From: Campylobacter mucosalis
GTDB lineage: Bacteria; Campylobacterota; Campylobacteria; Campylobacterales; Campylobacteraceae
Length of the DNA stretch: 64,000 bases
Assembly (NCBI RefSeq): GCF_013372205.1
Contig: NZ_CP053831.1
Coordinates: 1,674,001 to 1,738,000, forward strand
Reading direction: 5' to 3'
Shown here: positions 54,334 to 63,292 of the stretch, piece by piece
Position numbering within the stretch: position 1 is the first letter of the stretch
Layout of the letters: each line of letters begins with the position of its first letter
The notes under the pieces: generated by a model
What the model was told of the DNA's origin: nothing
Seen by the model: the letters and a program-made list of their open reading frames with translations, nothing else
Database searches by the model: none
Made by a program: the position numbers and the translations under genes

Positions 54334-54654
54334 TTAGTGTGGCAATGACACATTTGGTCTTGACTGGCATTTTTCTTTACCTGAAAGTATAATCCATTCT
54401 TGCACAACTTCTTGTTTTTTATCCCTATTTGTTAAAAAGCCAAAATGACATCCAGCAGGACGTTCAAATTTGTATATGTATCTATTCTCATCATAAATTT
54501 CTCTTTTATAATAAAACATCCAAGGAATATCGGAAGTATTTAAAAACTTATCTTGATTTTTTTTGAAATTTTCATAATTATTTGACTGCATTAACAGGCA
54601 ACCATTCAATCCCACTAAAACCGCTAAAAATAAAAAAATATTTATTTTTTTCAT
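54334..54654 (-). CDS. Small lipoprotein, immunity-family member 3
   Basis: This 106-residue protein has lipobox LVGLNGCLLM (Cys about 19) and the core KREIYDENRYIYKFERPAGC, then FGFLTNRDKKQEVVQEWIIL and SGKEKC. It has its own ribosome binding site after a 39-bp gap. Sequence differs from its neighbours mainly between the lipobox and the core, as expected if each member matches a different toxin variant. Confidence 0.65.
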   Translation of the reverse strand: MKKINIFLFLAVLVGLNGCLLMQSNNYENFKKNQDKFLNTSDIPWMFYYKREIYDENRYIYKFERPAGCHFGFLTNRDKKQEVVQEWIILSGKEKCQSRPNVSLPH

Positions 54655-54693
54655 TTTATATCTCCTTTATACTGATGATTATTCTATTGTTTT

Positions 54694-55023
54694 TTACATC
54701 CAAGTTCCAACCCCTGGCGTTTCCTTACAATATTCTGCTCCTGACAATATAATCCACCCTATAACTCTTTCAAAGTCATCGTTTCTATTCGTTAAATAAC
54801 CATAAACACACCTTGAGTCCTCTGCTTCAAATTTATATATATATCGGTTCTCATCATAAATTTCTCTACGACTACTATTAAATTTTGGAATTTTATAATT
54901 ATTCCAAGGTAATAATTCACCATCTCTTCTAGATTTAAAATTTTCATAAGTAGCCGTTTTAAAATAACATCCACTTAATGCAAAAGCACATAATATCATA
55001 AGAGCAACATTTTCTTTTTTCAC
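54694..55023 (-). CDS. Small lipoprotein, immunity-family member 2
   Basis: This 109-residue protein starts with GTG, lipobox FALSGCYFK (Cys about 19), and core SRREIYDENRYIYKFEAEDS, then YGYLTNRNDDFERVIGWIIL and SGAEYC. It follows directly on the toxin tail remnant b, as an immunity gene would. Confidence 0.65.
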   Translation of the reverse strand: MKKENVALMILCAFALSGCYFKTATYENFKSRRDGELLPWNNYKIPKFNSSRREIYDENRYIYKFEAEDSRCVYGYLTNRNDDFERVIGWIILSGAEYCKETPGVGTWM

Positions 55024-55165
55024 TCAATACTCCTTTTACTTATAGTTTTTTCTCTCATCTGTTTATTATCTCTCTTTAAATCCTTATAAATTCCAATACT
55101 TGTCATATTATCTTGTATGAATGGTGCTATTGCAAATGGTGTGGCTGGGATTAAAAACAACAAGC
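55024..55165 (-). pseudogene. Toxin C-terminal tail remnant b
   Basis: The frame reads MGLLFLIPATPFAIAPFIQD, then NMTSIGIYKDLKRDNKQMRE and KTISKRSIE with stop. It is the last 45 or so residues of a TpsA2-type toxin variant; the upstream part is missing and the sequence overlaps the end of lipoprotein member 1. Confidence 0.75.
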
Positions 55166-55471
55166 CCATTTTTGTCTATCTTTACAAAATTCTTTCCCTG
55201 ATAGTATAATCCACTCCTGAACAACTTCCGGCTTATCGTCTCTGTTGGTTAAAAAGCCAACAACACATCCTTCTTTATTCCAATTTATTTTATAAATAAA
55301 CCTATTTTCATCATAAATTTCCCTATTTTTCCACTTATGCACAATTGGAGAATTTATTTTTGCATTTAGATTCATATTTTTTGCAAAAACCTCATAACTT
55401 GGAGCACCTATGTAACAACCACTTAATCCAATTACAATCATTAAAAACGATACAATACTTCCAAATTTCAT
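55151..55471 (-). CDS. Small lipoprotein, probable immunity protein for TpsA2 (family member 1)
   Basis: This 106-residue protein has lipobox VIGLSGCYIG (Cys about 19) and the core NREIYDENRFIYKINWNKEG, then VGFLTNRDDKPEVVQEWIIL and SGKEFC. Its ATG overlaps the tpsA2 stop (ATGA), so it is translated with the toxin. The lipoprotein signal places it in the periplasm or on a membrane face, suggesting a toxin that acts outside the cytoplasm. Confidence 0.7.
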   Translation of the reverse strand: MKFGSIVSFLMIVIGLSGCYIGAPSYEVFAKNMNLNAKINSPIVHKWKNREIYDENRFIYKINWNKEGCVVGFLTNRDDKPEVVQEWIILSGKEFCKDRQKWACCF

Positions 55472-56259
55472 TTAAACTGCCTTTCGTATGATTTATTTAT
55501 CGCATTTTCTCTCATCTGTTTATTATCTCTCTTTAAATCCTTATAAATTCCAATACTTGCCATATTATCTTGTATGAATGGTGCTATTGCAAATGGTGCA
55601 GAAGGTATTAAAAGCAATCCGCTTGCAATATCTATAAGAGTATTATTATTTTGTAGATATGTTTTTAATCCGATATTCTCATAATTCCAACTAGATAAAA
55701 AATCGTGTGGTCCTGCAAAGTATTCATTTACATAATCTGTAAAAGAACCTTTGCTATAACTACTACCAAATATAAGTCTTTCTCCTGTTTGAGAGCCACC
55801 AAATGGGGCGATTATTTCCTTGTTTATTAATTTGCCATTACTATAAGTTTGTTCATAATGACTTCCAGCCAGCTTAACTTCATCACCTCTAACGCCCTTA
55901 CTTCGTGTGTTTTCAGGGACGAATTCTTTATTTTTCCCAGCATAATCATAATTATCCTTAACATACTTTCTCATCTGTAATGCACTATCACTTAGTATTG
56001 AAGTAATCGCTCCCATTGTAAATCCATCTTTAAAGCTTTCTCCTTTTATCTGTGATGTTATACCTTGACCTACTCCGTTTATAGTAGCGTTTTTAGCATA
56101 GTCTGATATATTCATATTTTCTGTTAAGGCATTTGTTCCAAATGCAAAATTTGCATATGATAGCACACCTGCACTTATAGTATTTGTAGCTAACAAGCCT
56201 AGGTCTATGTTTGGTTTGTTACCTGTTATGACTGATGATATTAGTGCTGTTGATGTTTG
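55386..56259 (-). repeat. Toxin/immunity block, copy at the tpsA2 end
   Basis: This is the counterpart of 53424-54297. It spans the start of lipoprotein member 1 and the last part of tpsA2. Confidence 0.8.
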
Positions 56260-59200
56260 GGTTATCACAGCCGATGTCATAGCCGATACAGCAGTAGCAC
56301 TAGCAGTGCTGCTAGCTAGACCTATACCTCCTGCAAAGGCAGCTCCTGCTCCTGCTGTTAGGTATGTAATTATAGCTGTTATAATAAGTGAGCCTATACC
56401 ACTAAGAGTAGTTGTTTTATTCTCCCACTCTTTTGAGTTTAGAGTAGCTTTTATTTGATTTATGGTCTTTTCATCTATTGGGGTTGTTTGGTTTGAGGTA
56501 AGCTCTTTTATTATATTGTCTTTAAATTCTTGCGAATTTAGAGTTTGATTTATATTGTTTGCTAGATTTGTATCAAGCTTATCGGTTATATCTTTACCAT
56601 TTAGTATAAACTTATCTTTTATCTTTATAACAGCTGGGATTTCTATCTCTTTTATCTTGCCTTTATCTGTTATGGTAGCTGTTAAAATTCCTGAGCCTTG
56701 TTTAAACTCTGTCTTTATATTTGTTTGCTTATCTGAGATTAGGTTTAGGATTTGGGTGTTTATGCTTGCTGTGTTGGCTTGTATGGTTGAGGCTAAGATA
56801 TTTATGGTGTTTGCGTTTAAATTTATTTGATTAGAATTTAGATTTGAGCCTTGTTTGTTTGTAACTTGGTCTGTTTTGTTTAGAGAGGATTTTGAGATAC
56901 CCCCAAAGCTTGATTTAGATGTTTGTGTTGTTTCTTGGGTTAGGTATGTAGCAGGAGTTAGATTAATATTATCTGCACTTATGTTTATCTCGTTTTGTGC
57001 TAATAAATTTGAACCTTGTATGGTTGTGTCTTGGTTTGAGGTTAGATTTATGTTTTTAGCGTTTAGGTTTGAGCTAATTACTTGCTCTTTTATGGTTTGT
57101 GTGGTTGTCTGCTTTTTAGATAAAAAGCCTTTGCTTGTTATTTTACTTGTTAAATCTATGGTGTCGTTTGTGGAGGTTATTAATAGGTTGTTGTTTGAGT
57201 TTAGGTTTATATTATCACTTGCGTTTAGGTTTGTGCTTACTAGTGTAATATCATTTGCTTTTAAATTTATGTTGTTTGCGTTTAGGCTTGAGATTTGATT
57301 GGTGGTTATAATGCCTTTAAAGGTTGTATCTTTACCGCTTATATTAAAGCTCTCTTTGGCTTGATTGGTTTTTATATTTAGGTCGTTTCTAGCTTGTAGG
57401 TTTATATTGTTTTTAGCACTTAAATTTGCTCCACTTATGTTTAGATTGTTATTAGCATTTATGTTTATATCTTTTTTAGCTATTAATTCTGACATAGCGC
57501 CTAGTGTGGTATTGGTAAAATTCCTACTGCTATAAGAGTTTGTTGTTTGGTCTATAAATATATCATTTGCGTTTAGGTTTATGTTTGAGGCAGTTATAGC
57601 TGATGATGTTAGGCTGATATTTTTATCTGCGTTTAGGTTTACACTGCTGTTTGCTATTAGTAGGCTATCTTTGTTTATAATGTTATTTGCATTAATGGCT
57701 ATATCATTAGCTATTAATGCTCCATTATTAAACACATTTGCATCTGCGTCAATCTTAATATCATTTTTAGCTATTATTAGTGAGCTTTTATCTATTTGTG
57801 AATATGTTTTTTTATTTAATCTATCATTTAAAAGAGAGTTTGCGTTTTTATATAGGTTATCAAACTTATTTAGCATAAAAGGCATATTTGCACCGCTTGT
57901 GCTATATAGATAGCCAGTATCTATTGGGGTAAATTTTATATAAGGTATGTGGTTTGGTTTAAATAGTGGTATGTTTATGCTTTGGTTTGTTTTACTATTT
58001 ATATCACCATTATTTAAATTTATCACACTTGCATAAAAGCCATTGTTTGCAGCTAGTATTGCTGGGTAGCCATCTTCTTGGTAAGTATAGTTCTTATGGG
58101 CACTATTGCCGCCTTTGGTAACCCATTTTTTTGTTCCCAGAACTTTATTTTTCCATTCTTCTTTTTCCCACTCATATTTTAAGCTAGAGCTTACCACTCT
58201 TTGAAGGTCTTTGCCTATATTATGCACATTAGCATTTATTATTTTAATATCATTATCTGCATAAATTTGACTTTTATCGTTTGTGATAGTGCCAACATTA
58301 AAGTTTATATCATTAGCAGAGTAAATTTTAGAAGGGATAAAATTTGCTAGACTATCAGGAGTTATAAATTCTTTGGTGATTGAATAATAAAGCGTTCTAG
58401 TCTTTTCATTATCTTCTGCATGCCTGGTTGTGATTATGATAGAATTTGAAGCTTCGTCTAGTCTGATATTGTTATAAGGGTGCGAACTAGTGCCGTGTAG
58501 ATAGCTCTTTTTATGTAAATTTAGAGCATAAGCTACGCTATCTTGTGAAACTACTGCGTTATAAAGCTCTAAATTTAGTTCATTATCACTGTAAGCTTTA
58601 CCCTCAAGCTGCCACTTGTTTATGATCTCATCTTTTATCTTTTTTATATCTACGCTTAGACTAAATGCCTTATCGCCACAACATCCAAGATTAAGAGTGG
58701 AGCTAAAATTTTGCCTAGCTATTTCAAGCTTGCTTAGTGAGTAGTTGTTTAGATTGTCTGCTTTTATAAATATATCATTAGCTAAGATATTTGATGATGC
58801 GTTGTTTATTTGGTTTGCAAATAGATTAATGGTGTCTACTGATATTATATTTGAGCTATTTGTGTTTGTTATCTCATTTGCATTTAAGCTTATATCTTCT
58901 TTGCTAATGATATTTGCTTTATCTTTGTTTATGATGGCTTGGTTTGAGTGTATATTAGTTTGCTTATCTGAGACTATGGTGTTTGAGTTTATAATATCCC
59001 CATTAGCATTTATCTTTATGTTTGTAGCTAGGATTATGCCTTTGTTATTTACACCTACTCCGTCATTAGTGGCTATTAGGTTTATCTTATTAGCATACAT
59101 TCCACCAAGAGATGAGCTATCTATGGCTATTATGTTTTTATCATTGTTTGCATCTGCTTTTAAAGATAGATTGTTTGCGTGTATGTTTGAGGCTATGTTT

Positions 59201-59784
59201 ATGGTGTTTGCTATTATGTTAGTGTAGTTAGAGCTATCATTTAGTCCTTTATCTATTATATTTATAGTGCCATTTTTATTTAGATATGAGCTATCTAAAT
59301 TTTTAGCTATGCTATAAGCATTGTTTATATTTACATTTGAGGTGGTAAAGGTAGATGAGTTTGCATTTATTATATTTAAGCCATTTATGTTTATACCACT
59401 TGGATTAGCTATTAATAGATCAGCTCTCTTACCTGCTATTTCTAAATTTCCTTTTAAAAGTGATGGGTCGTTTGAATTTACTTGATTTACTATTAAATTA
59501 GCAGAGCCAGAGTTTAAAAAGGGATTAGCATTAACAAACCCAGCTATGTTTGTTTTATCTCCATTTACTGAGTTGTTTAATACTGTGCCAGTGTTTGGAG
59601 TGTTAAATTTAATATACTCATTCATAGATATACCATTCTTAGGTGTGGTTATATTTACTATTAGAGTTTCGTTTGTGGCTTTTAGGATAATAGGCTGGTT
59701 AGATTTAGGGGCGTTTGGGTCTGGGGTTATGGGGTTAGCTAGGGTTTGGATGATGGTTAGGATTACTAAGAGGTGGTGTTTCAT
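55468..59784 (-). CDS. TpsA2: two-partner-secreted CdiA-type exoprotein with DUF637-like C-terminal region
   Basis: This 1438-residue protein has a signal peptide (to about 16) and the same TPS domain as TpsA1 (about 25-250). Its own version of the variable region follows (about 348-562), then shared haemagglutinin repeats to about 900. A different C-terminal half has a helical hydrophobic pre-toxin segment GIGSLIITAIITYLTAGAGA (around 1120), as in DUF637 proteins, and a toxin-like end with GVRGDEVKLAGSHYEQTYSN, FAGPHDFLSSWNYEN and a hydrophobic IPSAPFAIAPFI stretch. It lies 10 bp after tpsB. Toxic activity is inferred. Confidence 0.85.
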   Translation of the reverse strand: MKHHLLVILTIIQTLANPITPDPNAPKSNQPIILKATNETLIVNITTPKNGISMNEYIKFNTPNTGTVLNNSVNGDKTNIAGFVNANPFLNSGSANLIVNQVNSNDPSLLKGNLEIAGKRADLLIANPSGININGLNIINANSSTFTTSNVNINNAYSIAKNLDSSYLNKNGTINIIDKGLNDSSNYTNIIANTINIASNIHANNLSLKADANNDKNIIAIDSSSLGGMYANKINLIATNDGVGVNNKGIILATNIKINANGDIINSNTIVSDKQTNIHSNQAIINKDKANIISKEDISLNANEITNTNSSNIISVDTINLFANQINNASSNILANDIFIKADNLNNYSLSKLEIARQNFSSTLNLGCCGDKAFSLSVDIKKIKDEIINKWQLEGKAYSDNELNLELYNAVVSQDSVAYALNLHKKSYLHGTSSHPYNNIRLDEASNSIIITTRHAEDNEKTRTLYYSITKEFITPDSLANFIPSKIYSANDINFNVGTITNDKSQIYADNDIKIINANVHNIGKDLQRVVSSSLKYEWEKEEWKNKVLGTKKWVTKGGNSAHKNYTYQEDGYPAILAANNGFYASVINLNNGDINSKTNQSINIPLFKPNHIPYIKFTPIDTGYLYSTSGANMPFMLNKFDNLYKNANSLLNDRLNKKTYSQIDKSSLIIAKNDIKIDADANVFNNGALIANDIAINANNIINKDSLLIANSSVNLNADKNISLTSSAITASNINLNANDIFIDQTTNSYSSRNFTNTTLGAMSELIAKKDININANNNLNISGANLSAKNNINLQARNDLNIKTNQAKESFNISGKDTTFKGIITTNQISSLNANNINLKANDITLVSTNLNASDNINLNSNNNLLITSTNDTIDLTSKITSKGFLSKKQTTTQTIKEQVISSNLNAKNINLTSNQDTTIQGSNLLAQNEINISADNINLTPATYLTQETTQTSKSSFGGISKSSLNKTDQVTNKQGSNLNSNQINLNANTINILASTIQANTASINTQILNLISDKQTNIKTEFKQGSGILTATITDKGKIKEIEIPAVIKIKDKFILNGKDITDKLDTNLANNINQTLNSQEFKDNIIKELTSNQTTPIDEKTINQIKATLNSKEWENKTTTLSGIGSLIITAIITYLTAGAGAAFAGGIGLASSTASATAVSAMTSAVITQTSTALISSVITGNKPNIDLGLLATNTISAGVLSYANFAFGTNALTENMNISDYAKNATINGVGQGITSQIKGESFKDGFTMGAITSILSDSALQMRKYVKDNYDYAGKNKEFVPENTRSKGVRGDEVKLAGSHYEQTYSNGKLINKEIIAPFGGSQTGERLIFGSSYSKGSFTDYVNEYFAGPHDFLSSWNYENIGLKTYLQNNNTLIDIASGLLLIPSAPFAIAPFIQDNMASIGIYKDLKRDNKQMRENAINKSYERQFK
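57087..58097 (-). repeat. TpsA shared block 1, copy in tpsA2
   Basis: This is the counterpart of 49138-50148. Confidence 0.8.
58994..59754 (-). repeat. TpsA shared block 2, copy in tpsA2
   Basis: This is the counterpart of 51051-51811. Confidence 0.8.
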
Positions 59785-59794
59785 TGGTTAGCCT

Positions 59795-61465
59795 TTAAAT
59801 TTGATAACTTAGTGTGAAATTTATGGCTTTGGATTTGGTGGTAAAAAACTCTGGCTTTTTTAGCGGCTTAAAAGCAAGCAAATCATAGCTAAACGAGCCA
59901 ACCTTACCACGAATGCCAACACCAGTGCCAATTAGTTTATTATCGCTTTTAAATTCCGATGCCACGCTATAAACAGCCCCTAAGTCAAGAGCGGTGTAGA
60001 TTTCATTAAGCCCATAATAGCGATACGCAAGGGTGTTACGCAGATAAAAGCCCTTTTGTCCGCTTAAACTCATCTGTCCGTCAAATCCACGCACAGAGTA
60101 GATACCGCCGATACTTATGCGGTCTTGTAAGGTAAGTGGGGTTTTATTATACTGGGCGTAAAAGTTCATATCGTATGAGAAATTTTCATAATTTGTTTTA
60201 AAATTTACATCAACCAGCCATATTTTCATCCTGCTTGTGCCTTCGCCCAAATTTTGCTCTGGTGCGCTGATGGCGTCCAGCATACCAGTGCCTCTTTTGT
60301 AGGTTAGCTTGGCATTAAGCGATGAGTTTAGAAAATACCTTTCAAGTTTTGTGCCTACCTCGTAGCTAGAAGTTTTTCGGCGTTGGTTAGTAAGCTCAAA
60401 GTCCTCAATATAATTTTTGCTCTTACGATGAAAAAAGGCAAAAAATGGCGTTAATTTTGTCTTATCATCTCGGTATATTAGATAGCTAAAATTTAGGCGA
60501 TCGCTATCGCTTGTGCCGCTATATTTATATAGATTATAAGCACCAGCTACAACTTGATGATAGCTGTAATGCGAGTGCGTGTAGTCAATAGCTAACGCAC
60601 CAAACGGCACTTTAAAATTCGCATAAAAGTTATTTGAGCCACCATTTTTACTCTCGTCATTTAGCTTTGTTTTCTCTTTTTTAAAAACCGCTCCGCCGTA
60701 GTTTAGAGTGTAAATTTCATTAAAACCAAGCAAATTTAACGCACTTAGCCCAAACGAGCCTTGATATTTGCCAGTTGGTTTGCTACCAAAATTATCAAGC
60801 CCAAAGTAAGCTGTTATTGGCACTTTGCGTTGCTGTCTTGTGATAAGAATGTCGCTGCTATTTGGCTTAGCACTGGGCGAGAGTGAAATTTGAGTGTTAC
60901 CAAAAGTAGCATTTTGGATATTTTCAAGTGCGGTTTCAACATCTCTTATGTTTAACGCTTTTTGATGATCAATCTCACCAAACGCACTAAACAGCGAGGC
61001 TCTGTTACGCTTTGTGTCTTCATTATTTATAGTGATTTTATCTATTTTGCCGAGGTTTAAGTCAAGGACGATTTTGCGAGATTTTAAATTTAGATTTTGT
61101 GGGATGACGCTACTAGTTATGTAACCAGCCCCTATAATTTCATTATTTACTGCTTTTATAATGGCATTTATACTTTGTTCTCCAAGGCAAACTCCGCTTT
61201 TAAATTTTAGCTTTTTTAGGACTTTGTCTAGGTTGATTTTTACTTGGCTGTTTAAAATAATCTCATCTATCTCAAAGCAAGGATTTTCGTTTAAAACGAG
61301 CGATATATCGCTATCTTGATTTAATGATTGCAAATTTATGTTTGATGAGGGGATGTTTGATTGTGATTTATTAAGCCTATCTTGTTCATTTTTAAACTCT
61401 CTTTGTTCTATGTTTGCGTATAAAAACGCAAAACTAAATACCAAAAAAGAGAGAATTTTAAACAT
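59795..61465 (-). CDS. TpsB: two-partner-secretion outer-membrane transporter (ShlB/FhaC/CdiB family)
   Basis: This 556-residue protein has a signal peptide, a POTRA-type region (around 60-200; CFEIDEIILNSQVKINLDKV and GAGYITSSVIPQNLNLKSRK) and a C-terminal 16-strand beta-barrel. The lid-loop motif SVRGFDGQMSLSGQKGFYLR (around 450-470) and an aromatic C-terminus (FTLSYQI) are typical. It would export both TpsA proteins. First gene of the long locus, with a TATAAT box at 61498-61503. Confidence 0.92.
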   Translation of the reverse strand: MFKILSFLVFSFAFLYANIEQREFKNEQDRLNKSQSNIPSSNINLQSLNQDSDISLVLNENPCFEIDEIILNSQVKINLDKVLKKLKFKSGVCLGEQSINAIIKAVNNEIIGAGYITSSVIPQNLNLKSRKIVLDLNLGKIDKITINNEDTKRNRASLFSAFGEIDHQKALNIRDVETALENIQNATFGNTQISLSPSAKPNSSDILITRQQRKVPITAYFGLDNFGSKPTGKYQGSFGLSALNLLGFNEIYTLNYGGAVFKKEKTKLNDESKNGGSNNFYANFKVPFGALAIDYTHSHYSYHQVVAGAYNLYKYSGTSDSDRLNFSYLIYRDDKTKLTPFFAFFHRKSKNYIEDFELTNQRRKTSSYEVGTKLERYFLNSSLNAKLTYKRGTGMLDAISAPEQNLGEGTSRMKIWLVDVNFKTNYENFSYDMNFYAQYNKTPLTLQDRISIGGIYSVRGFDGQMSLSGQKGFYLRNTLAYRYYGLNEIYTALDLGAVYSVASEFKSDNKLIGTGVGIRGKVGSFSYDLLAFKPLKKPEFFTTKSKAINFTLSYQI

Positions 61466-61497
61466 AAAGTAACCTTAAAGTAAATAAAACAGTGGCG

Positions 61498-61503
61498 ATT
61501 ATA
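61498..61503 (-). promoter_or_regulatory. Promoter of the tpsB-tpsA locus
   Basis: On the minus strand a TATAAT box lies about 33 bp before the tpsB ATG, which has the ribosome binding site AAGGTTAC. It is the only clear promoter seen before the locus, so it may drive the whole array. Confidence 0.55.
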
Positions 61504-61542
61504 CAAAACGGCTCATAAAAATATGCTGAAAATGAATGTTTG

Positions 61543-61575
61543 TAAATTTAGGCTAGAAAATCTAGCCTAAATTTA
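61543..61575. terminator. Terminator after the DUF4198 gene
   Basis: The arms TAAATTTAGGCTAG and CTAGCCTAAATTTA form a 14-bp perfect stem with loop AAAAT, overlapping the DUF4198 stop codon. It separates that gene from the tpsB promoter on the same strand. Confidence 0.85.
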
Positions 61576-62331
61576 TTTTATAGCGAATTTAAAAGTGCTT
61601 TCATACACGTTTTCATCGCATATTTTCTTATTTTCATAAGGCGTTTTATATAAAACACTCACAGCGTATTCACCCGCTTTAAAAAGCTTGATATTTATGC
61701 GTCCATTTTTATCCGTCTTGCCCCAAAATCCCCTTTGCTCGCTATCGTGAGTATTCTCAAGATACGGCGAAATCACGCCTACATCAACACCGGCTAAAGG
61801 TTTGCCCTTAAATAGCACCTGAACGCCAAAAAACTCATCCACCGCAAAATCAGCTGGATTTGATAATGGTACTATCTCAAGCGTCTGCCCGATTGGCTTT
61901 GTAACATCGATCTCATTAGCGTTTTCTACGTTTAATACCGCCTTTGCACTCATTTTAGCTAGCTCACAATACTTAATCTTTTTGCCATTTTTGCGGTCAG
62001 TGTGCATATGCCATTTACCCTCACTATCCTCACTCCAAAAGGTTGGCTTATACTCTCCAGCTACGATGTATGAGCCTTTTTCTAGCTTTTTGCCCTCAAA
62101 ATTGTAATTTTGTCCAGATTGGTTTAGTTCAATCTTTTTACCATCTCTTAAAAGATAAGGCTTATCAAATAAGCCAACCCTCTTTTCAGATATGACCTCA
62201 ACACCTGGAAACTCGTGTCCATAACCTATTTGCACGTTAAGCATCTCATTATTTTGGGCATTTAACCAAAAATCGTGTGCATTTAAAGAGCAGATAATGC
62301 CACCTAAAAGTAGAATTTTACTTGCCTTCAT
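61573..62331 (-). CDS. DUF4198 domain periplasmic protein
   Basis: The start at MKASKILLLGGIICSLNAHD follows GGAGAG; a longer frame adds ten unlikely residues. The signal peptide is followed by HDFWLNAQNNEMLNVQIGYG, the DUF4198 hallmark of an N-terminal His-Asp-Phe-Trp, which in relatives is linked to metal (nickel or cobalt) handling. Later parts are TFWSEDSEGKWHMHTD and PLAGVDVGVISPYLE with GFWGKTDKNGRINIKLFKAG. The ~252 residues are of usual length. The metal is not known. Confidence 0.82.
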   Translation of the reverse strand: MKASKILLLGGIICSLNAHDFWLNAQNNEMLNVQIGYGHEFPGVEVISEKRVGLFDKPYLLRDGKKIELNQSGQNYNFEGKKLEKGSYIVAGEYKPTFWSEDSEGKWHMHTDRKNGKKIKYCELAKMSAKAVLNVENANEIDVTKPIGQTLEIVPLSNPADFAVDEFFGVQVLFKGKPLAGVDVGVISPYLENTHDSEQRGFWGKTDKNGRINIKLFKAGEYAVSVLYKTPYENKKICDENVYESTFKFAIK

Positions 62332-62390
62332 ATTCTCTCCTATTTTGAAAATAAAAATCAAATAGTAGCAGAATTTTATTTAAATGCAAC

Positions 62391-62603
62391 TTAGCTGCTT
62401 AGCTGAACGCTCTCTTCTATCTTTATAAGAGTTGTAAAAATATTAGCGATACTAGCTCTTTGTTCTTTGCTAAGCTCGTATTTTATGCTAAAAAGCGAAT
62501 TTAGCACGGCTTCATTTGCAAGGCTATCAACGCCAAATTTTTTGGCATTTTCAACCACTTTTAACACACTTATATCTTTTACTCTGAAATTTTCGTAACC
62601 CAA
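62391..62603 (-). CDS. Small hypothetical protein
   Basis: This is a 70-residue helical, charged protein (VENAKKFGVDSLANEAVLNS, YELSKEQRASIANIFTTLIK) with no signal or known domain. It starts 2 bp after pgeF and is likely in its operon. Confidence 0.6.
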   Translation of the reverse strand: MGYENFRVKDISVLKVVENAKKFGVDSLANEAVLNSLFSIKYELSKEQRASIANIFTTLIKIEESVQLSS

Positions 62604-62605
62604 AA

Positions 62606-63292
62606 CTAGCCCCTTAAAGCTATCACACCGGCAAATCTGCCGGTATTTTTCTCTCGTCTATACGAGTAAAATCTCTCATCACAATGAGAACATCGCTTAT
62701 CAAAGTGAAATTTTGTAACACCAAGCGACTCAAACTCATCTTTTAACGCCAAATTTATATCAAAATTTAGTCCATTTTTATATTTATTAAACTCGCCCAA
62801 ATCCAAAGCTCCTATTTCGTAACAACTACCTTTGATATTTACTCCCGCAAATGCCTCAATATCGCTACTTTGTGAGCCAAACTCGCTTTGCATTAAAGCT
62901 ATGGTTTTTGTTACGATTTTACTTACTACACCGGCACGACCAGCGTGGATAGCAGATATTACGCCACTTTTTCTATCATAAAGCAAAATCGGCGAACAAT
63001 CAGCAACCATAACGCAAATTCCAATACCCCTTAAAGCCGTTATAGCTGCGTCACACTCGCCAAGTTCATCGTCTTTATTCTTTAAAATTTTAACGATACT
63101 TGAGTGGGTTTGAGTCATAAATTTAAGCTCATCTAGCCCTAAAAAATCGCACAAATTTTTGCGATTTTGCTCCACATTTTTTACTTCATCTCCCACGTGA
63201 AGTGCTAAATTTCCAGCCTCTTTTGTGCTAAATCCAGCTAAAATTTCACTCCCATTTAATACAAACTCAAAAATTTCTCTGCCATCTCCCAA
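62606..63292 (-). CDS. pgeF: Purine nucleoside phosphorylase / laccase-domain protein PgeF (YfiH)
   Basis: This is a 228-residue multicopper-polyphenol-oxidase-fold protein. The conserved His and Cys of the YfiH site are visible in FMTQTHSSIVKI, VMVADCSPILLYD and AIHAGRAGVVSK, plus a C-terminal CSHCDERFYSYRREKNTGRF. Members act as purine nucleoside phosphorylases and edit peptidoglycan precursors in E. coli. The start is a TTG (63292) inside the ribE gene end, overlapping it by 37 bp; this is the only reasonable in-frame start. Confidence 0.88.
   Translation of the reverse strand: MGDGREIFEFVLNGSEILAGFSTKEAGNLALHVGDEVKNVEQNRKNLCDFLGLDELKFMTQTHSSIVKILKNKDDELGECDAAITALRGIGICVMVADCSPILLYDRKSGVISAIHAGRAGVVSKIVTKTIALMQSEFGSQSSDIEAFAGVNIKGSCYEIGALDLGEFNKYKNGLNFDINLALKDEFESLGVTKFHFDKRCSHCDERFYSYRREKNTGRFAGVIALRG

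Noticed and set aside
45776-59784. Tandem repeats of the TpsA genes as CRISPR or simple satellite
   Set aside because: The repeats are coding beta-helix repeats of varying sequence, with no constant repeat-spacer structure.
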